Origin: Candidatus Shapirobacteria bacterium UBA2283
GTDB taxonomy: Bacteria; Patescibacteriota; Microgenomatia; UBA12405
Direction of reading: 5' to 3'
DNA: 11,387 nt
Assembly (NCBI GenBank): GCA_002345725.1
Contig: DDWP01000012.1
Location: 7,123-18,509, forward strand
A program made the translations under genes and the position numbers. The notes under the pieces were generated by a model. That model searched no databases and was not told where the DNA came from. It worked only from the letters and a program-made list of their open reading frames with translations. This document shows positions 1 to 6,788 of this stretch, piece by piece. Every line of letters begins with the position of its first letter. Within the stretch, counting starts at the first letter, position 1.

Positions 1-285
1 ACCAACTATTTTGCCGCCCCACCTCACAACACCATCCTTATTTTCCTAACCGAGCTTGGGCTACCCACCACACTCCTATTCTTAGCATTTCTAACCTATC
101 TACTTTGGCCCACCACCAATATCTTTCGTTGGCCAATTTTAAAATTTTCACTTTGGCTATCCCTAATAACTTTTATTATCAGTTCTCAATTCCACCCACT
201 CTTCAACCTCGATCCCACATTTGAGTTTTTTATGCTCATTGCCGGTATATATTCAAAAATATGCGCCACACCACAATCAACCTAA
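1..285 (+). CDS. O-antigen ligase/polymerase-like membrane protein, C-terminal fragment
   Basis: Reading frame 1 is open from the window edge to a TAA at 283-285, giving 94 residues of a protein whose N-terminus lies outside the window. The fragment begins with the motif PHNTILIFLTELG, followed by a hydrophobic helix (about residues 20-37) and a second one (about 48-62). A His-Asn pair before a helix with a conserved Glu and Gly is typical of the C-terminal part of the Wzy_C / O-antigen ligase family, where the His lies in the large extracytoplasmic loop region. Such proteins polymerise or ligate lipid-linked glycans at the outer face of the membrane. Its last 25 nt overlap the start of the next glycosyltransferase gene, which points to co-transcription. 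The family call rests on a short fragment and on the glycan context, so it is moderate. Another polytopic glycan membrane protein is possible. Confidence 0.6.
   Translation, partial: TNYFAAPPHNTILIFLTELGLPTTLLFLAFLTYLLWPTTNIFRWPILKFSLWLSLITFIISSQFHPLFNLDPTFEFFMLIAGIYSKICATPQST
248..253 (+). promoter_or_regulatory. Possible -10 element before the two-domain glycosyltransferase
   Basis: A TATATT hexamer lies 7 nt before the ATG at 261, inside the end of the upstream coding frame. A start site there would give an almost leaderless transcript, as proposed for other genes in this window. The sequence is AT-rich and no -35 is evident, so chance is a real alternative. Read-through from the upstream gene is equally possible. 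Confidence 0.25.
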
Positions 286-2045
286 CCATCGCCATCGTCT
301 CTCACAATCGTCCAGAGATGCTAAAGAAATGTCTAAAAAGTGTTAGACAGCAAAGTCTTCAGCCACATAAAGTCATCACTATCGATACCAACTGCGTACC
401 TCTTTCCCGAAATATTGCTATTCAAAAATGCAAGACACGATACTTAGCCTTTGTAGACGATGATTGTCTTTTAGACATGGACTGGGTCAAAAACGCCTAT
501 GCTAGTATAAAAAAAACATCATCCACCTTCGTCATTGGCCAGTCTTTACCTTCGACACCGCTCAACTTTATTTCCAACCTACAATTTTCCAATTATAGAG
601 ATTGGTTTAACAAATTGATCGCCAGCAATGATCGTTATGCCCTCAACCAGGCTACTGATACCAAAAACATAATCTTCGACTATGACAAAATAAAAAATAT
701 TCACTTTGACACTCACTTTACAGTTACCGAAGATATCGATTTTGGCCTTCAGCTCAAAAAAAACAAACTTTACGGCCACCATTGCCCCACCATGGTTGTC
801 CATCACCACGAAAATTACTCACTACTTCAACTTATCAAAAAAAATTACCATAAAGGTCAAGACAAAAAACTCCTCGACTCCAAGTGGGGGAAATTTGACG
901 ACTATCAACCACAATTATTTACCCTAGACCCAAACAAGATATCTTTTTCACTCGGATATATCTTCAAAAAAGCCCCATTAATTACTATCGTCAATTCCCT
1001 AGACAAAGGAGCCAACGGATATAGAGCCAAAAAATTTTACCAACATATAAAATCAAACTATCATAACGTCTGTCTCTACAATTCCAATCGTGACTTTCAA
1101 AAACAAGCCTTCGATCCCAGCAATCTATTTCTTTATGGACCATATTTCTTTTTATTTCACCTCTTTCAGTTTTTAAAATATATTCTCCATTTCGACTTTC
1201 CTACCCACCACTTTTATTCATACCTCAAACTTCGTGGAGCCATTGTCTCACGACATCTAAGGCAGACAAACACCACTCTAGCCATCCTCCAATACCCAGA
1301 AGATATGGCCTCAATTACCAAGTCCCAACCATATAAAACTCTCTACGACTCTCCTACCATTTTCAGTCAAGAAATTGAAAAAGACCCTCGATATAGTCCC
1401 GCCATATCACAACTAGAAAAAAAATCTTTCCTCTTATCTGACTTTGTTTCTTTTCATTGGTCTTCCTATTTTAATTTACTACACGATATCAATATTCATC
1501 CCATCAAAGAAATTACCCTCAATTGGGGCTGCGATCTCTCCTCACAGACCACCTCTTTTTCGCCTAAGCCCAGAATAGTTTATTTAGGTATTCTTAATTC
1601 TCCTTGGGTCAACCCCCAGCTACTTATCGACCTTTCTCAAAAATTTCCTATCGATGTCTACAGCTATCAACAACCAGATCCAAAAATCTACCCGCCTGGA
1701 AGTATCAACTATTGTGGATACCTTAAAGACTTATCAGAATTATCAAAATACCAATTTGGACTAATTACTATCACCCAAGACAAATTAAGACAACAGGGCT
1801 TCTCTGCCAAACATCTTGAATATCTCAACCATGGCTTGCCAGTCCTCTGCCCCAACTGGAGAAAAGATATTCTGTTAGCACCATCTACCATTAGTTACAC
1901 TCCAAAAAACTTTCTTTCTCAGGTCCACAGATATTCAAAACCACATCTCTGGCAAAAAAAACATCTAGCCGCAATTAACCTCGCCAAAAAACTATCCTGG
2001 AAAAATAATCTTACTTCCCTTGACGAAATAATTCGCCGGCCCTAG
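261..2045 (+). CDS. Two-domain glycosyltransferase (GT2-type GT-A fused to GT-B)
   Basis: This 594-residue protein appears to carry two sugar-transferring domains. Residues 7-220 look like a family-2 GT-A domain: strand LTIAIVSHNRPE, an acidic VDDD at 65-68 for metal/nucleotide-sugar binding, an ED pair at 157-158 in the catalytic-base position, and a His cluster at 181-183. Residues about 240-594 look like a GT-B (family 4-like) enzyme: an N-terminal half with alternating strands, then RIVYLG near 438-443 and the segment SAKHLEYLNHGLPVL at 515-529. The latter matches the donor-binding K-x-x-E-Y-L-x-x-G-x-P-V pattern of family 4. No clear transmembrane helix is present, although 288-312 is very aromatic and hydrophobic and may touch the membrane. 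The ATG at 261 puts the first beta strand right at the N-terminus and overlaps the upstream gene by 25 nt. The end overlaps the convergent gene by 35 nt. Donor and acceptor sugars cannot be told. Confidence 0.8.
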   Translation: MRHTTINLTIAIVSHNRPEMLKKCLKSVRQQSLQPHKVITIDTNCVPLSRNIAIQKCKTRYLAFVDDDCLLDMDWVKNAYASIKKTSSTFVIGQSLPSTPLNFISNLQFSNYRDWFNKLIASNDRYALNQATDTKNIIFDYDKIKNIHFDTHFTVTEDIDFGLQLKKNKLYGHHCPTMVVHHHENYSLLQLIKKNYHKGQDKKLLDSKWGKFDDYQPQLFTLDPNKISFSLGYIFKKAPLITIVNSLDKGANGYRAKKFYQHIKSNYHNVCLYNSNRDFQKQAFDPSNLFLYGPYFFLFHLFQFLKYILHFDFPTHHFYSYLKLRGAIVSRHLRQTNTTLAILQYPEDMASITKSQPYKTLYDSPTIFSQEIEKDPRYSPAISQLEKKSFLLSDFVSFHWSSYFNLLHDINIHPIKEITLNWGCDLSSQTTSFSPKPRIVYLGILNSPWVNPQLLIDLSQKFPIDVYSYQQPDPKIYPPGSINYCGYLKDLSELSKYQFGLITITQDKLRQQGFSAKHLEYLNHGLPVLCPNWRKDILLAPSTISYTPKNFLSQVHRYSKPHLWQKKHLAAINLAKKLSWKNNLTSLDEIIRRP

Positions 2046-2937
2046 TCATCAGCCCGATCAACAAACCCAACACCAAATTCCCCACCTCCCACACCACGTA
2101 AACCAACTCTTTGGCTGTATTCACCGCACTAAACCAAAAATCACTAATCTTGATCTTTAACCTTTCTCTTAGTCTATTCTTCAACATTTCTCTAAAATGT
2201 GTGCCCGACGTACGATCAAAAAAATAATATCCACACGTTGCCACTACCGCACGTGTATAAAAACTATTGTTCAATTCATGTCTCATATCCGACAACCAAC
2301 GATTGTGCCACACTACAATTTTCGGTACAGAAGCCAACTTCTTACCACCTAGTAGGAGTCGATACACCAACTCTCCCTCTTCTCCAGCCAATGCCATCCT
2401 CCCTGGACCAAGCCATGGACAAAAACCTCCAATTTCTTGCACATCATGCTTACGGAAAGCCATGTTATTGCCCATACCCAATGAAATATAGTGAACGATT
2501 CTAGTATCATCAAACACCTTTGTTGCTGGCGACAAAAATACCGCCGGGCAATATCTTCCCACGTTAGCTTCAGGCTTATAAGGCAAAACATTTCCAAATA
2601 CCCCCGCAACATCTTTATTTTTCTCCATTGCCATAGTTATATTTTTCAACCAGCTCTTAGACACAATACAATCATCATCAGTAAACGCCAATATCTCTCC
2701 CTTTGCTCTCTCAATACCCATATTTAAGGCAATCGTTTTTCCAACCACCTTCGACTTTATATAAACTACTCTCTTACTTCCCAAACTTTTCAAAAGATTC
2801 CTTGGACGATTATCTTCACTCTGATCAAGCACCAATACCTCATATTCCTGATCATAATTATTTTTCAATATCGAGTCTATACATCTCACCAATTGATCCG
2901 CTCTATCCTTTGTAGCTATTAACACCGATATTTTCAT
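2011..2937 (-). CDS. Family 2 glycosyltransferase (GT-A) with hydrophobic C-terminus
   Basis: The 308-residue product starts with the GT-A strand MKISVLIATKDR, carries the metal-binding TDDD at 86-89 and a GEE acidic motif at 185-187 where family-2 enzymes have their catalytic base (often ED), followed by a WH pair at 210-211. This is the usual layout of a glycosyltransferase family 2 enzyme that adds a sugar to a lipid-linked glycan on the cytoplasmic side. The C-terminal part has a basic amphipathic stretch (about 246-265) and a hydrophobic segment (about 277-300) that probably holds it at the membrane. The ATG at 2935-2937 overlaps the TGA of the upstream gene as ATGA, so translation is likely coupled. 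It is the last gene of the minus-strand operon, and its final 35 nt overlap the convergent glycosyltransferase gene. Sugar specificity is unknown. Confidence 0.85.
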   Translation of the reverse strand: MKISVLIATKDRADQLVRCIDSILKNNYDQEYEVLVLDQSEDNRPRNLLKSLGSKRVVYIKSKVVGKTIALNMGIERAKGEILAFTDDDCIVSKSWLKNITMAMEKNKDVAGVFGNVLPYKPEANVGRYCPAVFLSPATKVFDDTRIVHYISLGMGNNMAFRKHDVQEIGGFCPWLGPGRMALAGEEGELVYRLLLGGKKLASVPKIVVWHNRWLSDMRHELNNSFYTRAVVATCGYYFFDRTSGTHFREMLKNRLRERLKIKISDFWFSAVNTAKELVYVVWEVGNLVLGLLIGLMTRAGELFRQGK

Positions 2938-3872
2938 TTTGAAATATGTCCTAAAAATAATTTCTTCATCCCCTCTTTAGAGGAGTATACCCCAGCCAAC
3001 ATCGACAGATAACACACCCAAGCCGCCAATTCATAACCTCTAGCCACAACTTTATCTTTTAACAAATTATCAATCAGTTTTTTTAAATAAAATAAGACCA
3101 AGACAGGGAAAAAGATCCATTTAAAGATATTTCTTCCCGGAAATAGACCTAAAGCCTCAAACTCTGCCGGATGTCTCTTCTCCAGATTCACAAAATTACG
3201 ACCATAACTATAATATCTTTTTACAAAGTTTATCCAATTTTGGGTCTCAAAATCATGATACGCCATTAACTCTGGATTATATTCCACCTCTCCACCTTTA
3301 TAATAAATCTTTAAGAAAAAATCTGTATCCTCTCCGGTTTTCAAACTATTATCAAATCTAATCTTCCATTTTTTTATCTTTTGTAAGTTTAAGACTACCG
3401 CCAAGGTAGCATAAAACTTAACTTTTTTAACCTTTTTAGATCCAGTTAGACCTTGAGAAAATAACCTAGCCGAATAGTCAGACAGATAACCATTTTTAAG
3501 AGGTTTAACCTCCCCCACCACACCTACTAACTCATTACCTCTCTCACTTACTGCCTTAGACACCAATTCTATATAGTTAAGATCTATCGCTACATCATTG
3601 TCTAAGAAAACCATCCAATTATTATCACAAGCCCTCATTGCCAGGTTACGAGAATAAGCAATATTCTTAATTTTAGTCCCAATATATTTTATCCGTATCG
3701 AATCACCCAAAATATTTTCTAATATTTTTTTAGAGAACAGTGCCTTTATGTCCACACACTCCACCAAAACTATTTGGTCAGGTTTTTCCGTCTGCCCAGC
3801 CAATGATTTAAGCAATCTTAATGTTGACTCTTCTCTCCCCAGAGCTGGTATTGCCACAGATATCTTTGTCAA
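2934..3872 (-). CDS. Family 2 glycosyltransferase (GT-A), TTG start
   Basis: The 312-residue product opens with TKISVAIPALGRE, has the nucleotide-sugar/metal motif DND at 91-93, a GED motif at 180-182 as the likely catalytic-base region and a conserved-looking YHDFE at 205-209, all fitting glycosyltransferase family 2. A hydrophobic segment at about 249-263 and another near 283-297 suggest membrane association. The start is a TTG at 3870-3872. It is preferred because it places the first beta strand at the N-terminus, no in-frame ATG occurs until codon 79, and it overlaps the upstream stop as TTGA, the same 4-nt geometry as the ATGA junctions of this operon. The protein probably works in sequence with the adjacent downstream GT2 on the glycan exported by the neighbouring ABC transporter. 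Its sugar is unknown. Confidence 0.85.
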   Translation of the reverse strand: MTKISVAIPALGREESTLRLLKSLAGQTEKPDQIVLVECVDIKALFSKKILENILGDSIRIKYIGTKIKNIAYSRNLAMRACDNNWMVFLDNDVAIDLNYIELVSKAVSERGNELVGVVGEVKPLKNGYLSDYSARLFSQGLTGSKKVKKVKFYATLAVVLNLQKIKKWKIRFDNSLKTGEDTDFFLKIYYKGGEVEYNPELMAYHDFETQNWINFVKRYYSYGRNFVNLEKRHPAEFEALGLFPGRNIFKWIFFPVLVLFYLKKLIDNLLKDKVVARGYELAAWVCYLSMLAGVYSSKEGMKKLFLGHISK

Positions 3873-4600
3873 CTTTTTTTATTCTTTTGATATTTAACCA
3901 ACACCGACAACCCTCCATCACCCACAATCTTCCCATTTTCTATCCAAACTATCCTCTGACAGTGCTTTTCTAAATAATCCATCCAGTGCGATACCAAAAT
4001 TATCGTTTTCCCTTTTGCAAAAAACTCTGCAATCTTATCCCTACTCTTCTGTTGAAAATCCCAGTCTCCTACAGCCACACCCTCATCTAGAACCAATACA
4101 TCCGGATCTGCGGCCACCGCTATCGAAAATCCCAACCTCAATTTCATCCCCGAAGAATAGGTATAAAGTGGAGCATTAATAAAATCCCCTATATCAGCAA
4201 AATCAATAATCTGGTCTATCTTCCTAGACACCTCTTTTCTGGACATCCCCAGCAGTAGACCGTTCTGATATATATTCTCCCAACCGTTAAGTTCTGGATG
4301 AAATCCAGCACTCAAATCAATCAAAGACACCACCTTTCCCCAAGTTCTAACTGTCCCTTTGTTTGGAGTGGTAATACCAGTTATTATTTTTAAAATTGTC
4401 GTCTTTCCTGAACCATTTGACCCAACTATCCCAATTTTTTCACCCTTTTTAATATCCAAACTAATATCATCTAAAGCTATAAAACTACTAGTCACTTTTC
4501 TTCTCAATAGCAGTTCAACCAAAGTCGGCTTATCATAGTGCCAAGCATATTTTTTAGTCACCCCTTTCAAACTAACTGCCAGTTTATTTTTCTTTCTCAT
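3869..4600 (-). CDS. wzt: Wzt/TagH-type ABC transporter ATP-binding protein for polysaccharide export
   Basis: The ATPase subunit of a polysaccharide ABC-2 exporter, 243 residues from the chosen ATG. All nucleotide-binding elements are visible: Walker A GSNGSGKTT at 60-68, the signature region YSSGMKLRLG at 148-157 (the SSGM form is typical of Wzt/TagH), Walker B VLVLDE at 168-173 with the following G, and the switch His in SH at 204-205. It ends shortly after the core fold, so it lacks the extra C-terminal carbohydrate-binding domain found on Wzt proteins such as that of E. coli O9a. Recognition of a specific glycan end cap is therefore unlikely. A TTG two codons upstream (4606) is in frame, but the ATG at 4598-4600 overlaps the permease stop as ATGA, matching the other junctions, so it is preferred. 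It pairs with the permease encoded just upstream. Confidence 0.93.
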   Translation of the reverse strand: MRKKNKLAVSLKGVTKKYAWHYDKPTLVELLLRRKVTSSFIALDDISLDIKKGEKIGIVGSNGSGKTTILKIITGITTPNKGTVRTWGKVVSLIDLSAGFHPELNGWENIYQNGLLLGMSRKEVSRKIDQIIDFADIGDFINAPLYTYSSGMKLRLGFSIAVAADPDVLVLDEGVAVGDWDFQQKSRDKIAEFFAKGKTIILVSHWMDYLEKHCQRIVWIENGKIVGDGGLSVLVKYQKNKKS

Positions 4601-5361
4601 ATCCAATCATCAAAAAACAAACTTTCTCTTTTAAAAACCACAATTCCCAATGTCAAAATAAATATAGTCACCAACAACCCTTGCCAATAAAATCCACCAG
4701 ATTCTAGGCCCACAGACAACCTTAGTAACTCCACCACACCTGTCATCGGGTTAATCTTTAACCAATCTGTCAGCCACATCGGCAACCACTCTAAACTATA
4801 AACAATCGGCGTTGCATAAAACCATAGTGGCAACAAGGCCTGAACACCAAAATTAATATCCCGCCATCTCACATTTAAGCTAGACAAAAGCAAAGACAAT
4901 CCACTAGTCAACATCGTCAACCAGATAACAGCCATTATCATCACCCACCATAGCTGCCAGTATATCTCCCCTCTTATTAAAGCAAGCCAAACAACAAACA
5001 ACACTAAAGCAACAAAAAAATGAAAAAGATTTGACAACACCACTGCCAGCACCACCACTTCCCGAGGAAATTTTGCTTTTTGTATCAACGCCCTCTCATT
5101 AACATACATCGGAGTATTCTTAGAAACAGTGTAAGCAAAAAAATTCCAAGCCAACAATCCAGGAAAAATAAATTCAAAATAATTATCCATTTCTATAGGC
5201 ACAAAAAACTGAAAAATAAATCCCATCACCAACATTTGCAATACAGGGTTCAAAAACATCCACAAAAAACCAAATATCGCCATCTTATATCTAGCCCTAA
5301 GCTCTTTGAGAGTCATGGCCATCAATAGTTCAAACCATCTTTTATATTTCTTTGTCTTCAT
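4597..5361 (-). CDS. wzm: Wzm/TagG-type ABC-2 permease for polysaccharide export
   Basis: The 254-residue product is the membrane subunit of a polysaccharide exporter of the ABC-2 family. It begins with a basic amphipathic segment containing KELRARYKMAIFGFLW, the hallmark N-terminus of Wzm, KpsM and TagG proteins, and has about six membrane helices near residues 29-53, 63-80, 103-130, 137-163, 174-190 and 227-243. The motifs YATPIVYS (182-189) and NPMTG (204-208) are also typical. The length is normal for the family. With the ATPase encoded next to it, it should move a polyprenyl-diphosphate-linked glycan across the cytoplasmic membrane. It starts at an ATG 15 nt after the glycosidase gene, and its stop overlaps the ATPase start by 4 nt. 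The exported polymer cannot be identified from sequence. Confidence 0.93.
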   Translation of the reverse strand: MKTKKYKRWFELLMAMTLKELRARYKMAIFGFLWMFLNPVLQMLVMGFIFQFFVPIEMDNYFEFIFPGLLAWNFFAYTVSKNTPMYVNERALIQKAKFPREVVVLAVVLSNLFHFFVALVLFVVWLALIRGEIYWQLWWVMIMAVIWLTMLTSGLSLLLSSLNVRWRDINFGVQALLPLWFYATPIVYSLEWLPMWLTDWLKINPMTGVVELLRLSVGLESGGFYWQGLLVTIFILTLGIVVFKRESLFFDDWI

Positions 5362-5375
5362 GATTCAATATTCTG

Positions 5376-5381
5376 ATTATA
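5376..5381 (-). promoter_or_regulatory. Possible internal -10 element before the exporter genes
   Basis: A perfect TATAAT hexamer on the minus strand spans the TAA stop of the glycosidase gene and lies 14 nt before the permease ATG. A start about 6 nt downstream would leave a leader of only around 8 nt. It could give the exporter and glycosyltransferase genes expression independent of the two upstream genes. In AT-rich DNA such hexamers arise often by chance, and no -35 is evident. Confidence 0.25.
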
Positions 5382-6744
5382 ATCGCAAATCCTCATCCCA
5401 CCAAGCAATTGGAACCACTCCCCAACCAAAAAAATCTTTCTTAGCCTCAGGATAACTACCAAAAACTAGCCGACCATCACTCAAGTTCGGAGAATAGTAC
5501 TCATAAAGTGTCCCCTCACTTTCCCACATCTCTCTAAAATAATTTAGATATTTATTTTTTATATCAAAACTTTCCTGCTCATAACCATTTTCCTTTAGCG
5601 ACAAATAACCAATCCATATCAATGGAGGCCACACACCACCTCTCCAATAACCACCTTTTTCATCAAATAAATCCATATCTCTGGCTATCGACAACATACC
5701 TGTTCCTCCAGCAAATTTATCACTACTGAGTAAATATTTTTCCACCAATACTTTCGTTTGTTTTTCATCTAATACTTGAGCATATAATGTCCAAAAAAAC
5801 GCTGCCGATTGTATTGATTTATCAACTCCGCCGCTCTCTCCAATATCATAGACAAAGCCATCTTCCTCACTCCAGTAATTATTTTTTATTTCATTAGCTA
5901 AATCAATTTTTCTTCCCTCAAATTCTTTAGCCACCTCATCATTATTTAATATTTTCATTATCTTTGCCATGTCTCCTGCCATCGCTGCCTGTTGAGAAAT
6001 TAAATCAACATAACCACAATTCGGGCTCTCATCACATCTTGGTATATTGTCCATCCCCGACCCCCAACCAGACCATAAATATTTTTTTACCTCAACCCCA
6101 TCGACATCCACAGTCACACCTCTTTTCCTCTCTAGCCAATCAAAGTAGTTAACTAATTTTGGCGCCACTCTCGACAAACGAACCAGATCTTTCTCCCTCT
6201 CCCATATCTCTAATTCTATTCGCGACAAAAACATTGGGCCACTGACTCTCAAATCATCATAGTCCCAAAAAGAACCTAATTCTTTATTGACTTCGCGAGG
6301 AATCAAACCCGCATGTTCACCCTCTATTACTTGTCTGTCGTACCAAAAATCTAGGGTTAATTTAGATATTTTCGGGTCTGTCTTAAACATCCACCAGGAG
6401 ATAAAGGCATCATCCCACAAAAAACTATTAGGGTTAAAAGCTTCATCAAACTTCACATAAAAATATTCATTTTCCAACGGCATCAACATAGTTCTATTAC
6501 CACAATCTACTACTACCTTATAACTATTCCAAAAATCTCTCTTAACACTTTTTTTTTGCTCACCCTCACATCCATCAATTTGTTTTTTAACTACAAAATC
6601 TATATTCTCTAGAGTTTTAAGACGTATCTCCCTTACCATCTTGTCACCAATTCCATATGAATAACGCCAATGTTCGCAGTATTTTTCACCACAACCTTTT
6701 GTGTATGTTAATCCCCATCCCCCAATGACGACTAACACTATCAC
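5377..6744 (-). CDS. Exported trehalase/GH63-like (alpha/alpha)6-barrel glycosidase
   Basis: The 455-residue product resembles the GH37/GH63/MGH1-like group of inverting glycosidases. Motifs in order are FLWDDAFI (108-115), SGMDNIPR (229-236), YWRGGVWPP (366-374) and LYEYYSP (413-419), then FFGWGVVPIAWW near 438-449. By comparison with GH63 enzymes such as YgjK, D232 would be the general acid and E415 the general base, and both are present. A short hydrophobic N-terminus (residues 2-16) suggests export with a membrane anchor. Cys18/Cys23, Cys59/Cys81 and Cys237/Cys243 could form disulfides outside the cell. The listed start is a GTG, but the frame is open for 39 nt upstream to the preceding gene's stop and encodes KKRFNDWYF directly before the hydrophobic stretch, which would complete a signal anchor. 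The true start may therefore be a non-canonical codon further upstream. Its place between the amidotransferase and the exporter suggests it trims or remodels the exported glycan. The substrate is unknown. Confidence 0.8.
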   Translation of the reverse strand: MIVLVVIGGWGLTYTKGCGEKYCEHWRYSYGIGDKMVREIRLKTLENIDFVVKKQIDGCEGEQKKSVKRDFWNSYKVVVDCGNRTMLMPLENEYFYVKFDEAFNPNSFLWDDAFISWWMFKTDPKISKLTLDFWYDRQVIEGEHAGLIPREVNKELGSFWDYDDLRVSGPMFLSRIELEIWEREKDLVRLSRVAPKLVNYFDWLERKRGVTVDVDGVEVKKYLWSGWGSGMDNIPRCDESPNCGYVDLISQQAAMAGDMAKIMKILNNDEVAKEFEGRKIDLANEIKNNYWSEEDGFVYDIGESGGVDKSIQSAAFFWTLYAQVLDEKQTKVLVEKYLLSSDKFAGGTGMLSIARDMDLFDEKGGYWRGGVWPPLIWIGYLSLKENGYEQESFDIKNKYLNYFREMWESEGTLYEYYSPNLSDGRLVFGSYPEAKKDFFGWGVVPIAWWDEDLRL

Positions 6745-6782
6745 AAAATACCAGTCATTAAATCTTTTTTTAAGTATTAGAA

Positions 6783-6788
6783 ATTATA
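6783..6788 (-). promoter_or_regulatory. Possible internal -10 element before the glycosidase gene
   Basis: A perfect TATAAT on the minus strand overlaps the TAA stop of the amidotransferase gene. Five nucleotides further, in the glycosidase frame, lies an ATA codon (6775-6777). That is the same hexamer-to-codon spacing seen at the divergent starts in this window. A transcript starting here would either be leaderless from ATA or have a leader of about 33 nt to the GTG at 6744. No -35 is evident. Confidence 0.3.

Noticed and set aside
2034..2039. GCCGGC palindrome near the convergent gene ends as a terminator stem
   Set aside because: It has no loop, no longer stem and no T-run, and lies inside both coding frames.
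2199..2504. Plus-strand open frame of 101 codons opposite the GT2 gene
   Set aside because: No recognisable motifs, and it is antisense to a gene with clear catalytic motifs. The C-rich plus strand tends to leave such shadow frames open.
5080..5328. Plus-strand open frame of 82 codons opposite the permease gene
   Set aside because: Low-complexity, Lys/His/Gln-rich translation without domain features, fully inside a strongly supported gene on the other strand.
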